Of a DNA stretch of 64,000 bases, positions 1 through 14,297 are shown one piece after another. Origin of the DNA: Dallia pectoralis. Taxonomy: Eukaryota; Chordata; Actinopteri; Esociformes; Umbridae. How positions within the stretch are numbered: the first letter of the stretch is position 1; the number at the start of each line of letters is the position of its first letter. The notes beneath the pieces are model-generated. The model did no database searches, was not told the origin of the DNA, and was given only the letters and a program-made list of their open reading frames with translations. A program made the position numbers and the translations under genes. Location of the stretch: positions 5,961,138 to 6,025,137 of the forward strand of contig CM055755.1 of NCBI GenBank assembly GCA_029465975.1, written 5' to 3'.

Positions 1-382
1 ATTATGGGGTCATCATTGGCACTCTGACCAGTACAGGGGTCATTATGGGGTCATTATTGGCACTCAAACCAGTACAGGGGTCATTATGGGGTCATCATGG
101 GCACTCTAACCAGTACAGGGGTCATTATGTGGTCATTATTGGCACTCAAACCAGTACAGGGGTCATTATGGGGTCATCATGGGCACTCTAACCAGTACAG
201 GGGTCATTATGGGGTCATTATTGGCACTCTAACCAGTACAGGGGTCATTATGGGGTCATTATTGGCACTCTTACCAGTACAGGGGTCATTATGGGGTCAT
301 TATTGGCACTATAACCAGTACAGAGGTCATTATGGGGTCATCGTGGGCACTCTGACCAGTACAGGGGTCATTATGGGGTCAT
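1..382. repeat. 41-bp minisatellite, cut by the left window edge
   Basis: About nine head-to-tail copies of a 41-bp unit; for example ATTATGGGG recurs at 1, 42 and 83. Each unit holds the words GGTCATTAT, GGCACTCT and CCAGTACAGG. Copies differ by a few substitutions (TCATCATGG versus TCATTATTGG). The array runs off the left edge, so its true length is unknown. The unit has no stop in several frames, so a 120-codon reading frame at 97-459 crosses it. Because 41 is not a multiple of three, that frame cycles phase and is best read as an artefact. Confidence 0.95.
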
Positions 383-3300
383 TACACTGTGTTTCATTCT
401 TCACAAGCCTTGCCATTTCTCAGATACCCCGACCCAGTCGTCTGGCCATAGCAATTTGATGCTTGTCAAAGTCGATCAGGTCTTCACTGCTGCCCGTTCC
501 TCCTGCATCCAATTAACTTACCCTTTAATCTACTCAGACCTCAACATGTGTCCTTGTTTGGAGATGGTCAACGTTTTTCGCTTCACCTGTGACTGGCCAC
601 AATGGTTTACCTCATCAATGAACAAACCAATGTATTTGATAGCTGTCTTGGCATATCCTTATTACCATGTTAGAATATTTTCATCTCCACAAAAATACAA
701 TCAGAGGCCCGTTACAACATTTTTTTTACATTTTAATAAACGTACCCTGATTTTAATATATCATATGCTTTGGTAAAAAAAGCAGAGTCTACTAGATACT
801 TTGCCTACAATTCACAAGTGCTGAAACTAACGTTGCCCCTCATTCCATTTCGCCTCCCGATTTATGTAAACGTGTCATTACAAGGGTATGAGGTATAGAC
901 ATCGTCATGGTGACATAAGATAATTGGCCCTCCTGCAGACACGTTTGCGTTTTATAAAATCTTTAACGAGGTGACCCCGTCGGCGACGTTGGGTTGACTG
1001 TAAGGTCTTAACGGAGAACTTTGTAATCTAGAGACTTTGATAATGTGACCAGTGTCTATGTGCTCCATTGGCTGTTTCACAGAATGTATGTTTTTACACT
1101 GTAGCTCATTAGGGCGTGCGTTCACGGTGCCATTCTGTGGATCTTCTCGCCGTCAAACTCCCAGTCAGCGGAGCAAATTCTGCTGAATGTGAAGAACATG
1201 AGCCATAGTTGCTGGGGTGTGTTCTTCGGCAACTGCTTCTTGTATGACAATCACTCGCTTAGGTGTGGAGAAAAGCGGCTTGTTGCAGAAAGTTAACTAG
1301 CACAGACAAACAAGGAAGAGAGGAATGCGAGTAAGTAAGTAAGGATATCTCAAGGTGAATATAAGAAGAGACTGAAGCAGTGTCAGGGAGAATGGTGTCA
1401 TAGAAAAAATATTTTTAGAAGGAGGTGGAGGTAGGAAAAACACTTTGCCTAAGTGCCAAGGTTAGGGCAAACGGCTTGCCGGTCAGTTTTAGATACATTT
1501 GGGCTGGCGAAAGTCACCGATCTGACCCCGGGGCATTCTGGCTGTCCGGTAGGAGATGGAGAGACGCTGTGAGACTGACAGTCTGTGACCACAAAGCTCG
1601 GAAAAGGGCAAGAGAATTTGCACTTAAATATAGCCTGAGCTGGAGAATCTTATGTGAGATCGTATCGGAACAATTTAGAGGAAAAGTAACACAAAGGGAT
1701 GAATGGCAAAGCTTCCTTCAAAAAGTGTTATGGCACAAGAAAGTGTTTGAAAGTTATATGCGATAAATGGTTCAGGCTCCCGGTACTGACCTTATTTTGG
1801 AATGTGATGTGGTTTTATATTCCCTATTGAACAGTGTAATAAAAACGCTGGTGGTTCAGAACGACATCTGCCTTTGCTTGAGTCTTCTGGATCGACAACT
1901 GTAAGACCCAGAGCCCCTGTGCACCATCTAACGAAAGAACTGAGAACAGGCCCACGTTTTGTCTTCCCCCTGTCTATCGTTTCCCACGAAACCTCCCATG
2001 TTCACATTTCCCGTTCCCTCTGATCTCTGCCACAATCATCCGACTAGCAAACCACGTCATCCTTTATTTACGCCGAAACGCGTATCCTTTTTTCTGCCCG
2101 CTGTGTGGATTTAATGTAACAGGGTCTCGATCCACAGGTCTGGCCCGGAGCACTAGACAATGTGCTCACATCGGGTGGTGGAACGACAGACAGAAGAACA
2201 GTGGGCTATTTATAGACTAAATCATTAGTGGTGCAGGGAGAGTGGGAAGGGAGGCGGGGCGAGCCAGGGTACAGCTACTGCACAGAAAAACAAGGAATAA
2301 GCTGAGGAGAGAGAGTGGGAGAGAGAGAGTGGGAGAGAGAGCACTGTCGTCTGCAAACAGGCATGCAACTCAGCGAGGTGACAGACACTATCCACACAAT
2401 GTCTGGCAAGTGACAGCCACTGGACGTTAGCCCGACGACATCAGATCTAGAACAGACGCCAATTAGCTTGAAGCTATGCTGCTGGATGCTTGGATGTGCC
2501 CAGACCAGCTTGCATAGTTGGTAATGAGGAGTGGTCGTGATGCCTGCGCCGAAACCTGGTTAATTGACCACACGGCTCTTATCTGCTGGCTTTAATGCGA
2601 GGAAATGTTCCCCCTAGGATGTGGCTGGTACATCTGCCCAGTTGGTTATCAGCCATCTTACATCTGTCGCGATGGTGTCAGACGGTAGAAAAACCTGAGA
2701 GCGGGAGACAAGATAAGGGCGGAGCATTTGCATGTGTGACGCGCCTCACAAGTGTTATAGCGTGTCGTATATTTGGGGATACCGCAGAGCGTCAACCCGT
2801 CGGTATCACGCTGAGTTCCTCACTCGTCAAGTCGGTCGGCCATCGTGGCTGCCTGACTCTGAACGCTGTCCTAATACGAGTTTGCGGCGCGCCAAGGCCG
2901 TCACTTTCCACCCCGCCGATTGGGAGAGTGATCTGCAATTATAAAGCCTTCATTCTGTTCAACGCAACGTGAGATCTCTGAATCGGTCTCCCCTATAACG
3001 CATCACAATTCTTCGCCCACTGTTCCGGAATAAGTCACTGGACTGGCTCTTCAATTTGCGAACCCGCGTTGGGAGCTTTGAGGCCCTCAGAATCGTTTTT
3101 TTGTTCACTGACTTTCAGGTTATTTCTGACAAGCATTTATCTGTGTCTTACACGATACGGCAATTTTTCTGTGAATCTAACTGATTACAATGTATGCTAG
3201 GATGGAATTATTTTAGCATGAACAATTGTGTCCCATTAGTATTCAATGCTTGTCCGTGGGAGATCAAACTGTATATCTGTAAATGTAAAAAATATTTTTT

Positions 3301-3653
3301 TATGTTAATGTAATTGTTTGAGATAAGAACATGTCCTTAAGCTGCTGGAGTGACAAAGGTACAAAACACTCAGATAATGTGTAAAAGATATGAATTTGGT
3401 GTCGACAATTGTCACTGTTCATTTTATACCTAATATATAATTTATAATACACATTATCTAACAAAAGTGAGTACACCGCTCGCATTTTTGTAAATATTTG
3501 ATTATAGCTTTCCATGTGACAACACTGAAGGAATGACACGTTGCTACAATGTAAAGTAGCGAGTTAACAGCTTGTATAGCAGCGCACATTTGCTGTCCCC
3601 TCAAAAGTAACACGCAGCCATTAATGTCTGAACCGGTGGCAACACCCCATACA
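383..3653. other. Non-coding stretch, no gene recognised
   Basis: No known coding domain, RNA gene or intact transposon was recognised. The longest frame not explained by repeats is 1425-1766 (+, 113 codons, basic, rich in Arg and Lys), which matches no family I know and has no convincing splice or promoter context. A GA-rich patch lies at about 2306-2344. Confidence 0.6.
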
Positions 3654-3683
3654 GACTATATAGTATATATATAGTATATAGTC
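3654..3683. repeat. AT-rich near-perfect palindrome
   Basis: A 30-bp segment beginning GACTATATA and ending TATATAGTC reads the same on the other strand except at two symmetric positions. It could extrude as a short cruciform. Simple TA-rich sequence gives such palindromes by chance, so no function is claimed. Confidence 0.6.
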
Positions 3684-3884
3684 CTAATGACGGGATGGAC
3701 TGCAGTCGTGTCTAATATCATGACAGGACAGTGATTAACACATAGAAATGGCTATAAGACCGGCGACGACGAGCGCCGTAGTCCGCCCGGGAATCTTCGG
3801 GGATCTTCGGGGGAGTTATGACAACATTGTCTTTGATATTTTTCAACGTGTTTGTGGACTAAGCTAAGATTTACTACATTAGGT

Positions 3885-4060
3885 TCAAGGGTGTTTATTT
3901 GTCATTACAATAACAGGTTATGCAATGAAATGCTTAGATCTTGCCCTCCCCAACATTGCAATACAATAATTTAAAAAAATTATGTTTGGTTGTGGATCCA
4001 AAAATAAATTCAACAGTTTTCTAGAACAATATAAACTGTACTAAAAATGAACTCTCCACA
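3885..4060 (-). mobile_element. LINE 3'-tail fragment (tentative)
   Basis: Read on the minus strand, this segment contains GCATTTCATTGCATAACC, then AATGACAAATAAA, and ends in a short T/C-rich stretch. The tail of the LINE fragment at 42.6 kb has the same layout (GCATTTC..., then AATGACAA). Fish non-LTR retroelement 3' ends commonly carry such a motif. No coding part is visible, so the family assignment rests on the tail alone. Confidence 0.4.
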
Positions 4061-7000
4061 GAACCAAACTCAAAGCCTTTAGGATGAGAGACTTCAGCTT
4101 CAATCTCCAATCCACCATCCCCTTCTCGATGCACCGGGAAATTTAAATGCAATTGCTCGCGCCATTGCACCCCAGTCGGGGGTTTTCAATTCGCATATAG
4201 GCGTTATCTTCCCCTGGGTGAGGAAGGTATAGACGCTGTGTACTGTGATCTCACTCGAACAGCACTCTCAAAAGCCTTGGTATGGTGCATTTCCCTACGA
4301 ATGAATCCGTTTATTACCGCACTGAAGTGCTCGTGAGATAGGTTGTGAGACGTTTACAGGTGTACTATGTGCACACATTCCTACACACACACACACACAA
4401 TCACTTTTTCTTAAAGATTAGCATTGGCCGATGCCAAAACGTTGCAAGACTCTTCTAGAGGCGTCGGAAAGATGATATGTTCTGGTTGGGAAAACTGGCA
4501 CACACACTTGTACGCTTCTAGAATAGAACTCAAGAATTGGCTGTCAGAAAACAAACATCCATCTAGGCTTTCATAACCGGATTAATGCAGTCTCTTTCTA
4601 CTCTTCACTGTTATCTCTAAGTTAATATATCGTCTCTGATGTGTGTGCTGCAGTTTGGAATGTTAATATCGGCATCATCTGATCAAATAAACCCTCTGGC
4701 GTTGCTGTTCTGTTCTGTTGGGCAGACGGTCAGATCCGAGTGTGTGATCAATCAGTCATACTGCGAGATGACACTGTGTTCATCTGGATCTTATGAATGT
4801 TCACAGATTCACATGTGTAATTTGCCGGTGATGGGCTTTACAGAGACAAACACGTTCATATCCAGCACAGTATGGAGACATGGCCTGGAGTGATTCAGAG
4901 AACGTAGAGACAGAGAGAGAAGAGGGAGAGAGAGCTTGGGAAAGAGGGCTTTGGAGAGAGAGCTTGGGAGAGAGAGCTTGGGAGAGTGGGTTATGGGATC
5001 AGATTCATTGTGATTCTCTCTTTCTTGTGGATGAAGTACAATGAGGGTTTTGCCTTATCATAACTTGTCTGAGCAAAGGATTTGTGTATATTTTCTGACC
5101 CACAGAGACTATCAGCCAGTCCAGCACAGCATTAGTGTAAACAAAGGTCACGACAGGGAAATACAACAATGGGATTAGTCTGAGCATGTTGAGATTTTGT
5201 TCTACTCCATTTGGCCTTTTAAATTCGCAATCTAACATCCAGGCGTTTACAGATCAGGGGCAAGTGAGCGTACGGCAATAATTATTTACAGTGGGAAGAA
5301 AAATTACTATTTGCAGTTTCATGATCATTCTGTATGTGATAGCAAATATATTTAATATCTACCTCTGAAGCCTTGTCTTACCTAGAATACTGTTAGGTTA
5401 TGAAACCAATGAGAGAATATGGGGTTTTAATGAAAAAAGTGTTTTTACACAGATGCTAATGAATGTGACTGTGAATTATGTTAGTATTGCAAAGACAGAC
5501 GGACAGAAGAGGGCAAAGAGAGATTGAACGAGGCAGGAGGAAGAGAAAGACAGTAGTGAAAGAAAATATGGAAAGTATCGTTTGTGCCCACGTAATTCAA
5601 TACAAAAACATAAAAATCTGTAAGCTGATAACCAACGTCGCTAACCCCAGATGTATTGAACGTGAGTCTTTATTTGTATTGTGAATGTGTGTCCCTGTCT
5701 TTGTTAGAAAGGACTTGACGGCGCTTCAGTTATTATGCGTCGCTGCTGCACAACAAATGCAAATTAGCTCTTCCACTCTGGGCCGTATTTCTGACAACAT
5801 GTGCAAAAGTTCCAAGCAGGAGTTAGGCTGTACAAAGTTGCCGTAGAGTTTAAATCGCTGCTCCTCCCCTTCGATGTTAGTTACTGGTGTCCCCCATGAG
5901 ATTGGAACCTTGGTTTAATCCTTGGCGCAGGCAAATGAGAGACCGTAAAACAGGTTTGAATGCATCTTTTTCTTCGGCCCACAGCCGTACAAAGATAAAG
6001 GATAAGACCCTGAGATAAACTGGCCTCGTGTCCTGTGAGCGTACTTTCTTCTGCCTCGCGCTACAGAACCAGCCGGCAGTGTGGGTTTCTGTCTTTTTGT
6101 TTGTACTGTAGAACTTTGGGTAACGAGCATCTCGGTATCCTGAGAGACGTGTGGAGCTGTAGTGACACGTTTATGGGAATTCAGAGTTCATATTCTGAAT
6201 GTCTGAAAACAAATAAATTGGTTTGTGTCAAAAGCTATTAAAATGCTAATGTCTGTCTCGTGCTTTTAGATGATTGGTGTTTTAACTAATGTGTGTGTAG
6301 GGATACATTAGAATAATTATTAAAACTGTTATTTGGGAAGATAACTACTTTGGTAACTGGTATTAGCACATTTTTGATGAGGGAAAATAAATATAGCATT
6401 GGTGTTATTTGATTTGAGTGTTAGTGCTGACTATTTTAAAAACGATGCCACGAAGGAGACTGCCTTGCTACGTCAGATCCTAGCAACTCCCTGTTAAGAA
6501 GGTGGGCGCCTGTGAAGCTAATTGTCGCTAGCACGGTTGGACAATGTGTCACCTCAGCGCACGTGTAGGCGACTAGTTGTAGAACTGAAACGCATCGAGC
6601 ATTGATCCAATGTCGCTTCTCTCACCCGACAGGTCGACGGACAGGCCTCGACAAAAAAGGGCGGATTGTTTATTTTTCCGGATCGATCCAACGCCCAGAT
6701 GCTTCCTGGGTAGTGACCCGATCCCCCTGCCCACCGGCACCCTGAACACATACCGTTGCCCGTGTCGGCCGTTCTCTGATTGGCCAACACCACCGTCGCC
6801 GTATTCATGAGGACCACTACCCTGCCAGACCACACCAGATAGAGGTACGTATGCAAATGCAGCGCGCAGTGAAAGGTGCTGTATTGTAAAGCACTGGTAT
6901 TCATGTGATGTTACAGTCGGTATAATGGACAGATCTGCTGTTCATCTGGCCAGTCAATAGAAAGGACATATAGAATCTCTGTGATGACTTTTGATCGGTT

Positions 7001-9294
7001 AATCGGATCTGACTCTCTACTGAAATGCTCAACGTAATTGCTGAAATCAAGACAAATCATTTCATAACCGTTGTCATGGCAGCACTGCCACACGGCCCCT
7101 CTGGGAGAGCTTCCCTCGGCTTGCAAAAGTCTAAGGTGAAAGGTCAGTGTCACAGCCTCTGATGAACAGGGACCTGCTGTATAACCTGACGTCTGAGGCA
7201 GCTGCCAGGTTCTGAGTCCTGCCTGGCCCCTGGCTGACCTGGGACCAGCCGCTACGCAGACCGCAGACTCTAACACAATGTGACAAGCCCTTTAACTGAC
7301 GTTTGTAAAACTGTTTGGGTCCTTGATGCTCATTGTGGTCATGGCGAATTCCCTGTGACAGTTACTATGCAACGCTTGGTAACAGTGAAACAAGAATCTA
7401 TGTACCTCCTGAAGTATCCGAAATTTAAAGAGGAACCTCTCAGGGCAATAAATGATATTTACCCATCTACTAACTTCGTAGGGCCGAGGTTTTACCATGA
7501 AGTTCATTATTGTGTGCTTTGTGCTGTGGAGAAAGAAACAGCCGCTCATCTTTCCTTTAAAGGTCAAATAGCTGAAACGTTTCGGTATAACCTAAATAAT
7601 AATTGGATGATGGATAAAGGGGCTAAGTATGACCAGGTTAACTGGTGAAAATGTCACATTTGGTGTGTTTGTGTTGGAGGACAGTGACACAGAATTGTTA
7701 TACAATAATCTAATTATTATGATAAAATACTTAATCCATATATATATATATATATATATGCCGTTATTTAAAAACATCTTTCTGATTATCCTTATTGTAA
7801 AGACATGTTTAGATATGTCAACTCCAAAAAGTGCTACATCTTTATGATAACTTGTGTAACTTGATTAACGTCAAGTATTTACTACTATGCTACTATATTT
7901 TGAGGTGGACATGTTTTTCAAACAAATGAAATTTCTGAGTGTCTGAACCCCAAACTGTGGTTATATGCTGATTTTCTCCTCATAAAATAATAATAAGTCT
8001 CTCACAGATCTCTTCTTTCCAATGCTTCCAGAATTCTGCGTGTCCTAACGACATAATTGCGCATGACTGGCAAATATATTTGGGTATGTCTATTTACGCC
8101 AACATATCCGTGTCTACAATCAAATTCAAGAGGGTTCAGGAAAGCAAGAAATACTTTTTATCTGACGCGTGTTCAAAGCCAAAAACTTCGATGCTCACTC
8201 TACATTTAGCAGCGAATCAATCACAGTGCTAGCTGTGAAAAAAAAGAGAAATGGGTGTTGACGCACGAAGACAACACGGAACGTAGAATCAGTGAGTCAT
8301 TTGTAATTTGCCTGAATAGGTCTTGCGATATTTTCTCAGCTATTCTGAGACCTTGACATTTCTGTAAAAAAAAAAACAAGTAATAGACCACAAAGTCCAT
8401 TAGCATATTGTTATGCCGGGATACACGGCGGCAGAAATGTCAACAGGTCATCCAGGGCACGTGGTTGTGTTGATGATTTACTTCTAACTGTGCATAAATG
8501 TTGTTGCTTCACATTGATGCTACTGGAGGTTATCAGAAAATGCATAGAGGGTATATTTGCACATACACTGGGTACAGGAAGTGTATCAGCGGCTTCTTTC
8601 CTCCTCCAATATCATTAGCCGCTGTTGGTAGGTGGATTGTATAGTGACTCGTAGGGTGAAATAAGCACTCGCGGAGATCCATTGAGTCTAATGTTTGGTG
8701 GTTTATTGTAATGATTTCTCCGTGGTTGACTCTTTTAAATGATAAATGATAACATACCAGGATGTGCAAAACTCTACGTTACTAAAACTGTTTCTCCATC
8801 CACCTCTCTCTTCTGCATATCCAAAAACCCACAGCTGTATTTCATCACTTCATTAACCTGATAAGGTGACGTCATAAGTCTACCCAGGCGGGGGGGTCGC
8901 CGTATTCCGGCTACTATTCCCCGTAACTCTAGTCCCAAGGTTCATCAAATTAAGAACAAAAATAGAAACACAAATATTGCTACAAATTATAATAACTCTT
9001 ATTTTTGCTTGTAATAAACTAAGAAATACAAATGCATACAATCTGGCTCCAACAGGAAGTAACCATAGTATCTCACTATTTCTAGGTTTATTCCACTTAT
9101 ATAGAAACACTACCGACGTGTATAACATTTCTAAAATGAATAGTAATTAATGAATATTGAAACAACAAATGTGCCTGTTTGGGTCAGTGAACACCGTGTC
9201 TTTCAATTGGAATGGCAAACCTGCTGACCTATTAACAAAATATTTCAACGTTACAATGACCTGAAGTACATGATGAGACAAAGCAACCATCCAG
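4061..9294. other. Non-coding stretch with short simple repeats
   Basis: No gene is supported. It contains an (AC)n run at 4383-4399, a GA-rich degenerate tandem (GAGAGCTTGG motif) at about 4899-4990, and a (TA)n run at 7739-7759. The frame 7280-7648 (+, 122 codons) has a cysteine/histidine pattern CVLCAVEKETAAHLSF, faintly like the tail of some non-LTR reverse transcriptases. It has no other support. Confidence 0.55.
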
Positions 9295-9536
9295 TGGCTA
9301 AAAGACCAGGTGAATGTTCTTGTGTGGCCGGGACAGAGCCCCGACTTAACTCCCACTGAGAATCTCTAGTGCGGCCCTTGAGGGGCCACCACGCAATTCG
9401 ATTGAGCTCAAACAATTCTGCAAGGAAGAATGGACAACTAATGCTTAGTCCAGGTGTACAAATTCGGCAGAGACATATATTCAAAAAGACCCATGGCTGT
9501 AATTCAAGCAAAAGTGGCTCCACCAAGTATTAACTC
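9295..9536 (+). pseudogene. Tc1-like transposase fragment, decayed
   Basis: Translation from 9295 reads WLKDQVNVLVWPGQSPDL and then TPTENL before a TAG at 9367. The core WPGQSPDL..P.ENL is the block around the last catalytic residue of Tc1/mariner transposases. The following 170 bp still resembles the 3' end of the coding region (CKEEWT-like words) but is out of frame with stops. The D...E catalytic region upstream is missing or unrecognisable. This is an old dead fragment, not a host gene. Confidence 0.75.
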
Positions 9537-10249
9537 GGGGGGGGGGTATGGTCTGGGGTGCGTATTTGAAATGTTCATTGAAATACGCTGCGATTTCTGG
9601 AAGTGATTTTTCAGCTTGCATATTGTGGGTTACTTTGTGTGAATAATGCCGGAGAAAGTCAGAGTTCATGTGCTTTAATATCAGGCTGCAAAACAACAAA
9701 TGGTGCATATCTACCCACTGTAGATCATACTGCCAAATGTAAATATTGTATGCATGAAGGGACGGATGAAGGGATGTGTAGTTGGACGGTTCAGGGGATA
9801 GTGACACATCCCTGCATCTCTGAATTGCCGGATCGGAGTTGGTTCGGTAAATAGTGTGGCGTGAACGGAGTCGGAGATAAAGCAGAGATGAGCAGATCGG
9901 AGAGAGTTAAGGATAGCAGGATCTCATAATGGGGATTATACAGGCTGGATATGGGAGGAACGGCAAATATGGAAAGTAGATGGCAGATACGAATATAGAA
10001 GAGTTAACTGGGGCCAGAGGGAATGGAGTCAAAACGGCTGAAATCGGACACGGCGGATATACTGTATATATACAGGCAGGGATTGTGTCTAGTCACACGG
10101 TAATACACTGGGAGTTGCTATATAATGAAATAAGTCCGCGGAACACCCAGGGATAAGTCAGACCTATTGCGGAGGGTTTTGACAGAGGAGAGTGGCTTTG
10201 AAATCAGACTCAATCACACAGCTCTGGGTCCAATCACAGACGTCAGAGC
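9537..10249. other. Non-coding stretch, nothing recognised
   Basis: It starts with a poly-G run at about 9538-9546 next to the Tc1-like fragment. No gene, RNA or repeat family was recognised. Confidence 0.5.
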
Positions 10250-10286
10250 TCTCTCTCTCTCTCGCTCCCTCTCTGTCTCTCTCTCG

Positions 10287-10363
<77 letters not shown>

Positions 10364-10376
10364 CCCCTCTCTCTCA
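10250..10376. repeat. (TC)n microsatellite
   Basis: About 125 bp of nearly pure CT dinucleotides, interrupted by GCTCCC and GTC steps near the left end and CCCC near the right. Two serine/leucine-repeat reading frames cross it and are artefacts of the dinucleotide run. Confidence 0.97.
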
Positions 10377-13300
10377 GACTCGCATGCAGTGCAACTCTAA
10401 TGAACAAATTCACCGGCAGCAACCGAGTAGAATTTGTACATCATACACTGGAGAGTTTATACATTTTTTAGGTTCAGTAATAGCAGAGAATATTTAACAT
10501 TAAATATTAAGATCGTGGTGGAAATACCCAAACTATACCCACATGGTATGAAAATCACAATGGCAAGTGAGTTTTGCACAGTACAGTTCGACAAAGCATA
10601 CCAAAGGGATTATTTTATTCCTTGTATCCCCACGTTTTTCTTTTTCAATTCTTTTTTACTCACTGACTGATATTGCCACCTATTATTCCTGCATCATATG
10701 GTTACAACACCTCATATTCAGTGCAATTCACAACTAACTTGATGATGTTTAATTCAAAATGTACATTAGTATTTGTTTCTGGTTTTGAGGTTGCGTGTGT
10801 GAGAAAATATTTATTTCATGCAATAGCTTTTCACACTGATTATGGTTAATCAGCTCGATCGTCCACAAAACCAAAACCAGAGGACTCCAACTCCAACTTA
10901 GAGATACCATCGATTGAAAGACTGAAAGATCAATTCATCAAAGGCTACATTTTTGCAAATAAAGCAATCATTTAAAAGGTTGATCAACTTAAGGCCGGAA
11001 AAACATTGCACATGTTTTATTTGGTACATAAATGTGGCACATTCCATGCAATAAAATGCATTCCATGGGAGTTTATTAACAAAAATTGTATGTATCAATC
11101 ACAATAAAATCAACAGATAACGTGTATATTTATATTTTCAAATAACATGTGATTAGTTGAATAACCAAACATATACATTAACATAGTAGAAAACGAAAAG
11201 TACATACCACAAAGTAATAATAACAAAAAACATGTATACATTTTCTGTCTTCAGGTCGCCAGGCAGGATATCCCCAAAGCCAGGAACGTATTGACTGAAA
11301 AAAGCTAAAAAAGGGTTTGGGTTTTACAGTACAAAAAGGCCCGTTCCAGGGAATCTAAGAAATCGACTGAGCGTATATTTATACACAGTGCCTTCAAGAG
11401 ATACTGCATTGATTGATCTACTGATTTAGCTGCAGTAGCCATGCTATTGAGCCAACTATGATTTGTCATGGAACTGTGGTTTAATGTGGACGCCGCTTGG
11501 ATTGGCAAGGACACGCCATCTGTCAATACATAGAAACCATGCCCTCCACCAGCTGTTTCTGCCCCGGTAATAACATATTATGCATAGTTGTGTTATTAAC
11601 GAGGGCAGCAAATCAAGCCTTGATACTAATGAGGTCAAAGGCTTCTCTCCCCTTGACTAGACGATGCATTGCTGGCATATTGTAAAGTTAAATACAATCA
11701 TTGTCTTTTTTATTCAAAGTATTCCAGGGGGTGATTATGTAATACAAGAAGTCTGAGTTATAAGTCAAACTCGGAAGTTAAAATCCCATGATTGTGGCTA
11801 TTTGTAACTTTGGCTTGTTACACACAGTTGTGGCATATGATCTTTGAGACAAAATAAAAATCCCAAGAATTTTATTTTTGAAAATCTGGTAGACAACACT
11901 GCTAGCTAACGTTATAATTAGCAACACAATTGCTTGTGGATTCTGTAACTATGACCACACCGATACAAGGAACTAGATTATAATTCAAATGTGCTCAATG
12001 TTCATCATTGTTAATATCAGTAATTAGTAAGTTTGCGTGCTATAGTGAAATGTGCTGTAAAGCGTTTGTGTCCAGTCAGCGTTCCAGATCCTCCGGCACT
12101 GACTAGGTGTGCATTTTTGTTGACATTTTTTTTGGGTGGTCCCATTCGTTACATTTTCCGAGCTGTGTTAAAGAGAGAGTGGTGAAAGCTATGGGGAAAA
12201 TTGAAAAAGGGTGAGTCAAATGGCATAGGTTGGTTTACAACCTCAATTCATACTAATATGGACAGATCAGTGACTGCAACCGCTGGACCACAAATACCAA
12301 ATGTCAACACTGGTCAACATTGTTTCCGATTATAATCGCATGGACTCACTGTTGCCAGAGCACAAATCAGAACGTTTTGTACTGACAGCACAGTCTGCTA
12401 ATAATTGCAACACCCGATCACAAATGCATAGACCTTATACCTTACCTCTTCCTTTTTATCTCCGTCCTCTGGGCTTTTTTTAATAAGAAGCGTAAATGTA
12501 ATTAAAGCTGCATGCGACATTGAGTGGGTTTCAGCAAAACAGCACTGAATAACCTCGCTGCACTCCTTCTCCGGAGAAACACATTTCGTGAACCAGCTGC
12601 AGGTCGAGCGACATGTTCCTCATCCTATTTCACTGATGTAAGACAGGTCAAATGGATGCATTATATAGGTACAATATAGAATTTACATTTATGTAGCCGT
12701 AGCTACTACATGGCATTATATCTCAACACGGAAGGGTTATGTTTTCCCACTGTAAAAGAGAGCACCGGCAAGCTGAAACTAAATAACCGCGCTGCTGGGA
12801 CTGTGGGACAATGTCGTTGGTGACACTCAATAGCTTGCAGCAGACATCTTCGCTAGCTTTAGCAGTGTTAACTCAGACTACTTTGAAAGAGCCATGGTCC
12901 GGCTATTAAAAGAGTGTACCTTTATATCTAAATCACCTGCATTAAATAGCTATTACGCATGCATTCACAGTTTTTTTATTACAATTTTACCTGGCATGGC
13001 AAGTATTAAATTCTGAGAAAATAGGGAAGGGGCCCCTAGAAACTGCTTATGTACAGGGCCCAGAATGTCATGCATTTCCCCTGGTTTCTGGGTCACAGAG
13101 AGCCAATTTTAGATAATTGTACATCTAATGAGAAAACCCTAAAGACTTGTGGATGTTTGGACTTTTTTAACGTTTTGTTTTTTAAATGTCTTGTCTACGC
13201 AATAATTTGATCTCAAAACACACATCTGTATTCACAATATCCGAATGAAATTAGCAGTAGAGTCGTAATGTACATTAGAACCGTTAATCAGCTCCTAAAC

Positions 13301-14297
13301 AAATTGGTTACAGGAGAGTAGAGTTCTGTGGCAAACCAACCTGCAGCTTTTCATTACGTACCCATCTACGCCTTCTGGCATTCACTCGACGACTGATCCA
13401 GCAACGTTATTTCAGCCCGAAGGTGATGCAGCCAGGCAGGTTGTTCGGTGTGTCAAATCGAGTACAAACGAACTACCTGTTTGTGCCAGCGAGTTCATAG
13501 CCAACCGGTTTTACAGTTGTGGGGGGCGGGTGTTAGATCGTTTTGGAACGCTTCAGTCGTCGGGCTCTTCAATCTGCTAACCTGCGTGAGCTCATTAACT
13601 GTCTCGGGTGCAGACTGCAATCTGATGTTGTCCTTTGTTATTAATTGACAGTCACAGAACATATCACGGCCTAACGATGTCTTTCAATGTGATGAATGGC
13701 TTGATTGGAAAAGCCAATGTAGTATTAACCAAGGCCGGATTAAGAAAGCATAGGCCCCGGGGCCCCCCGGAGGGAAATCCTTGCTACAATGGAGCATGAT
13801 AATGTTTGCATAGCTTAGAGTTGAGTAGAGGCATTCTGAGGATTAACACACATGAGAAAACTACTGTATTATGGTCCTGACGTTTTTGTATTTATTTACC
13901 ATAATTATCCGTCATTTACATTTGCGGAATATTTTAAACCACACACATTTTTTAAAACAACGCCTACAACTGTCTATTAATCTAAATCTATGCTACGTTT
14001 ATGTTTTTTGTTTAATTGGGAATAATTATTTCTAATTTATGCACAATAGCGCTAAATGCATTTCTTTAACAATTTTTTTTATCTATCTTTCCCAGTATAT
14101 ACATGTTTTAAAATTTCACATCAAATTGCTAAATAAATTGGTGCGCCAGACACCTTAACTAGTTTACAAAACAACTAAGACCAACTTTTGAAAGTATGTC
14201 AACATTGTTTCACAACATTTCAGATTTTTCTTATTTCATCTTGTATGCTACATCACTTGAGACCTATTTGTAGCAACAATAAGCTAACCCAAATAAT
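10377..14297. other. AT-rich non-coding stretch, no gene recognised
   Basis: Only short reading frames without recognisable domains are present. The words GGCCGGATTAAGAAAGC and GGCCCCGGGGCCCC at about 13731-13772 look like the edge of a dispersed DNA-transposon relic, but no matching second terminus was found. Confidence 0.5.

Noticed and set aside
1..382. CRISPR-like array
   Set aside because: Repeats are contiguous without unique spacers, and the DNA is clearly vertebrate; the same applies to all other arrays in the window.
7280..7648. Retroelement protein end suggested by CVLCAVEKETAAHLSF
   Set aside because: Only one weak motif; the rest of the frame has no similarity I recognise and no neighbouring retroelement parts.
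10167..10497. Ser/Leu-repeat proteins
   Set aside because: Translation of a (TC)n microsatellite.
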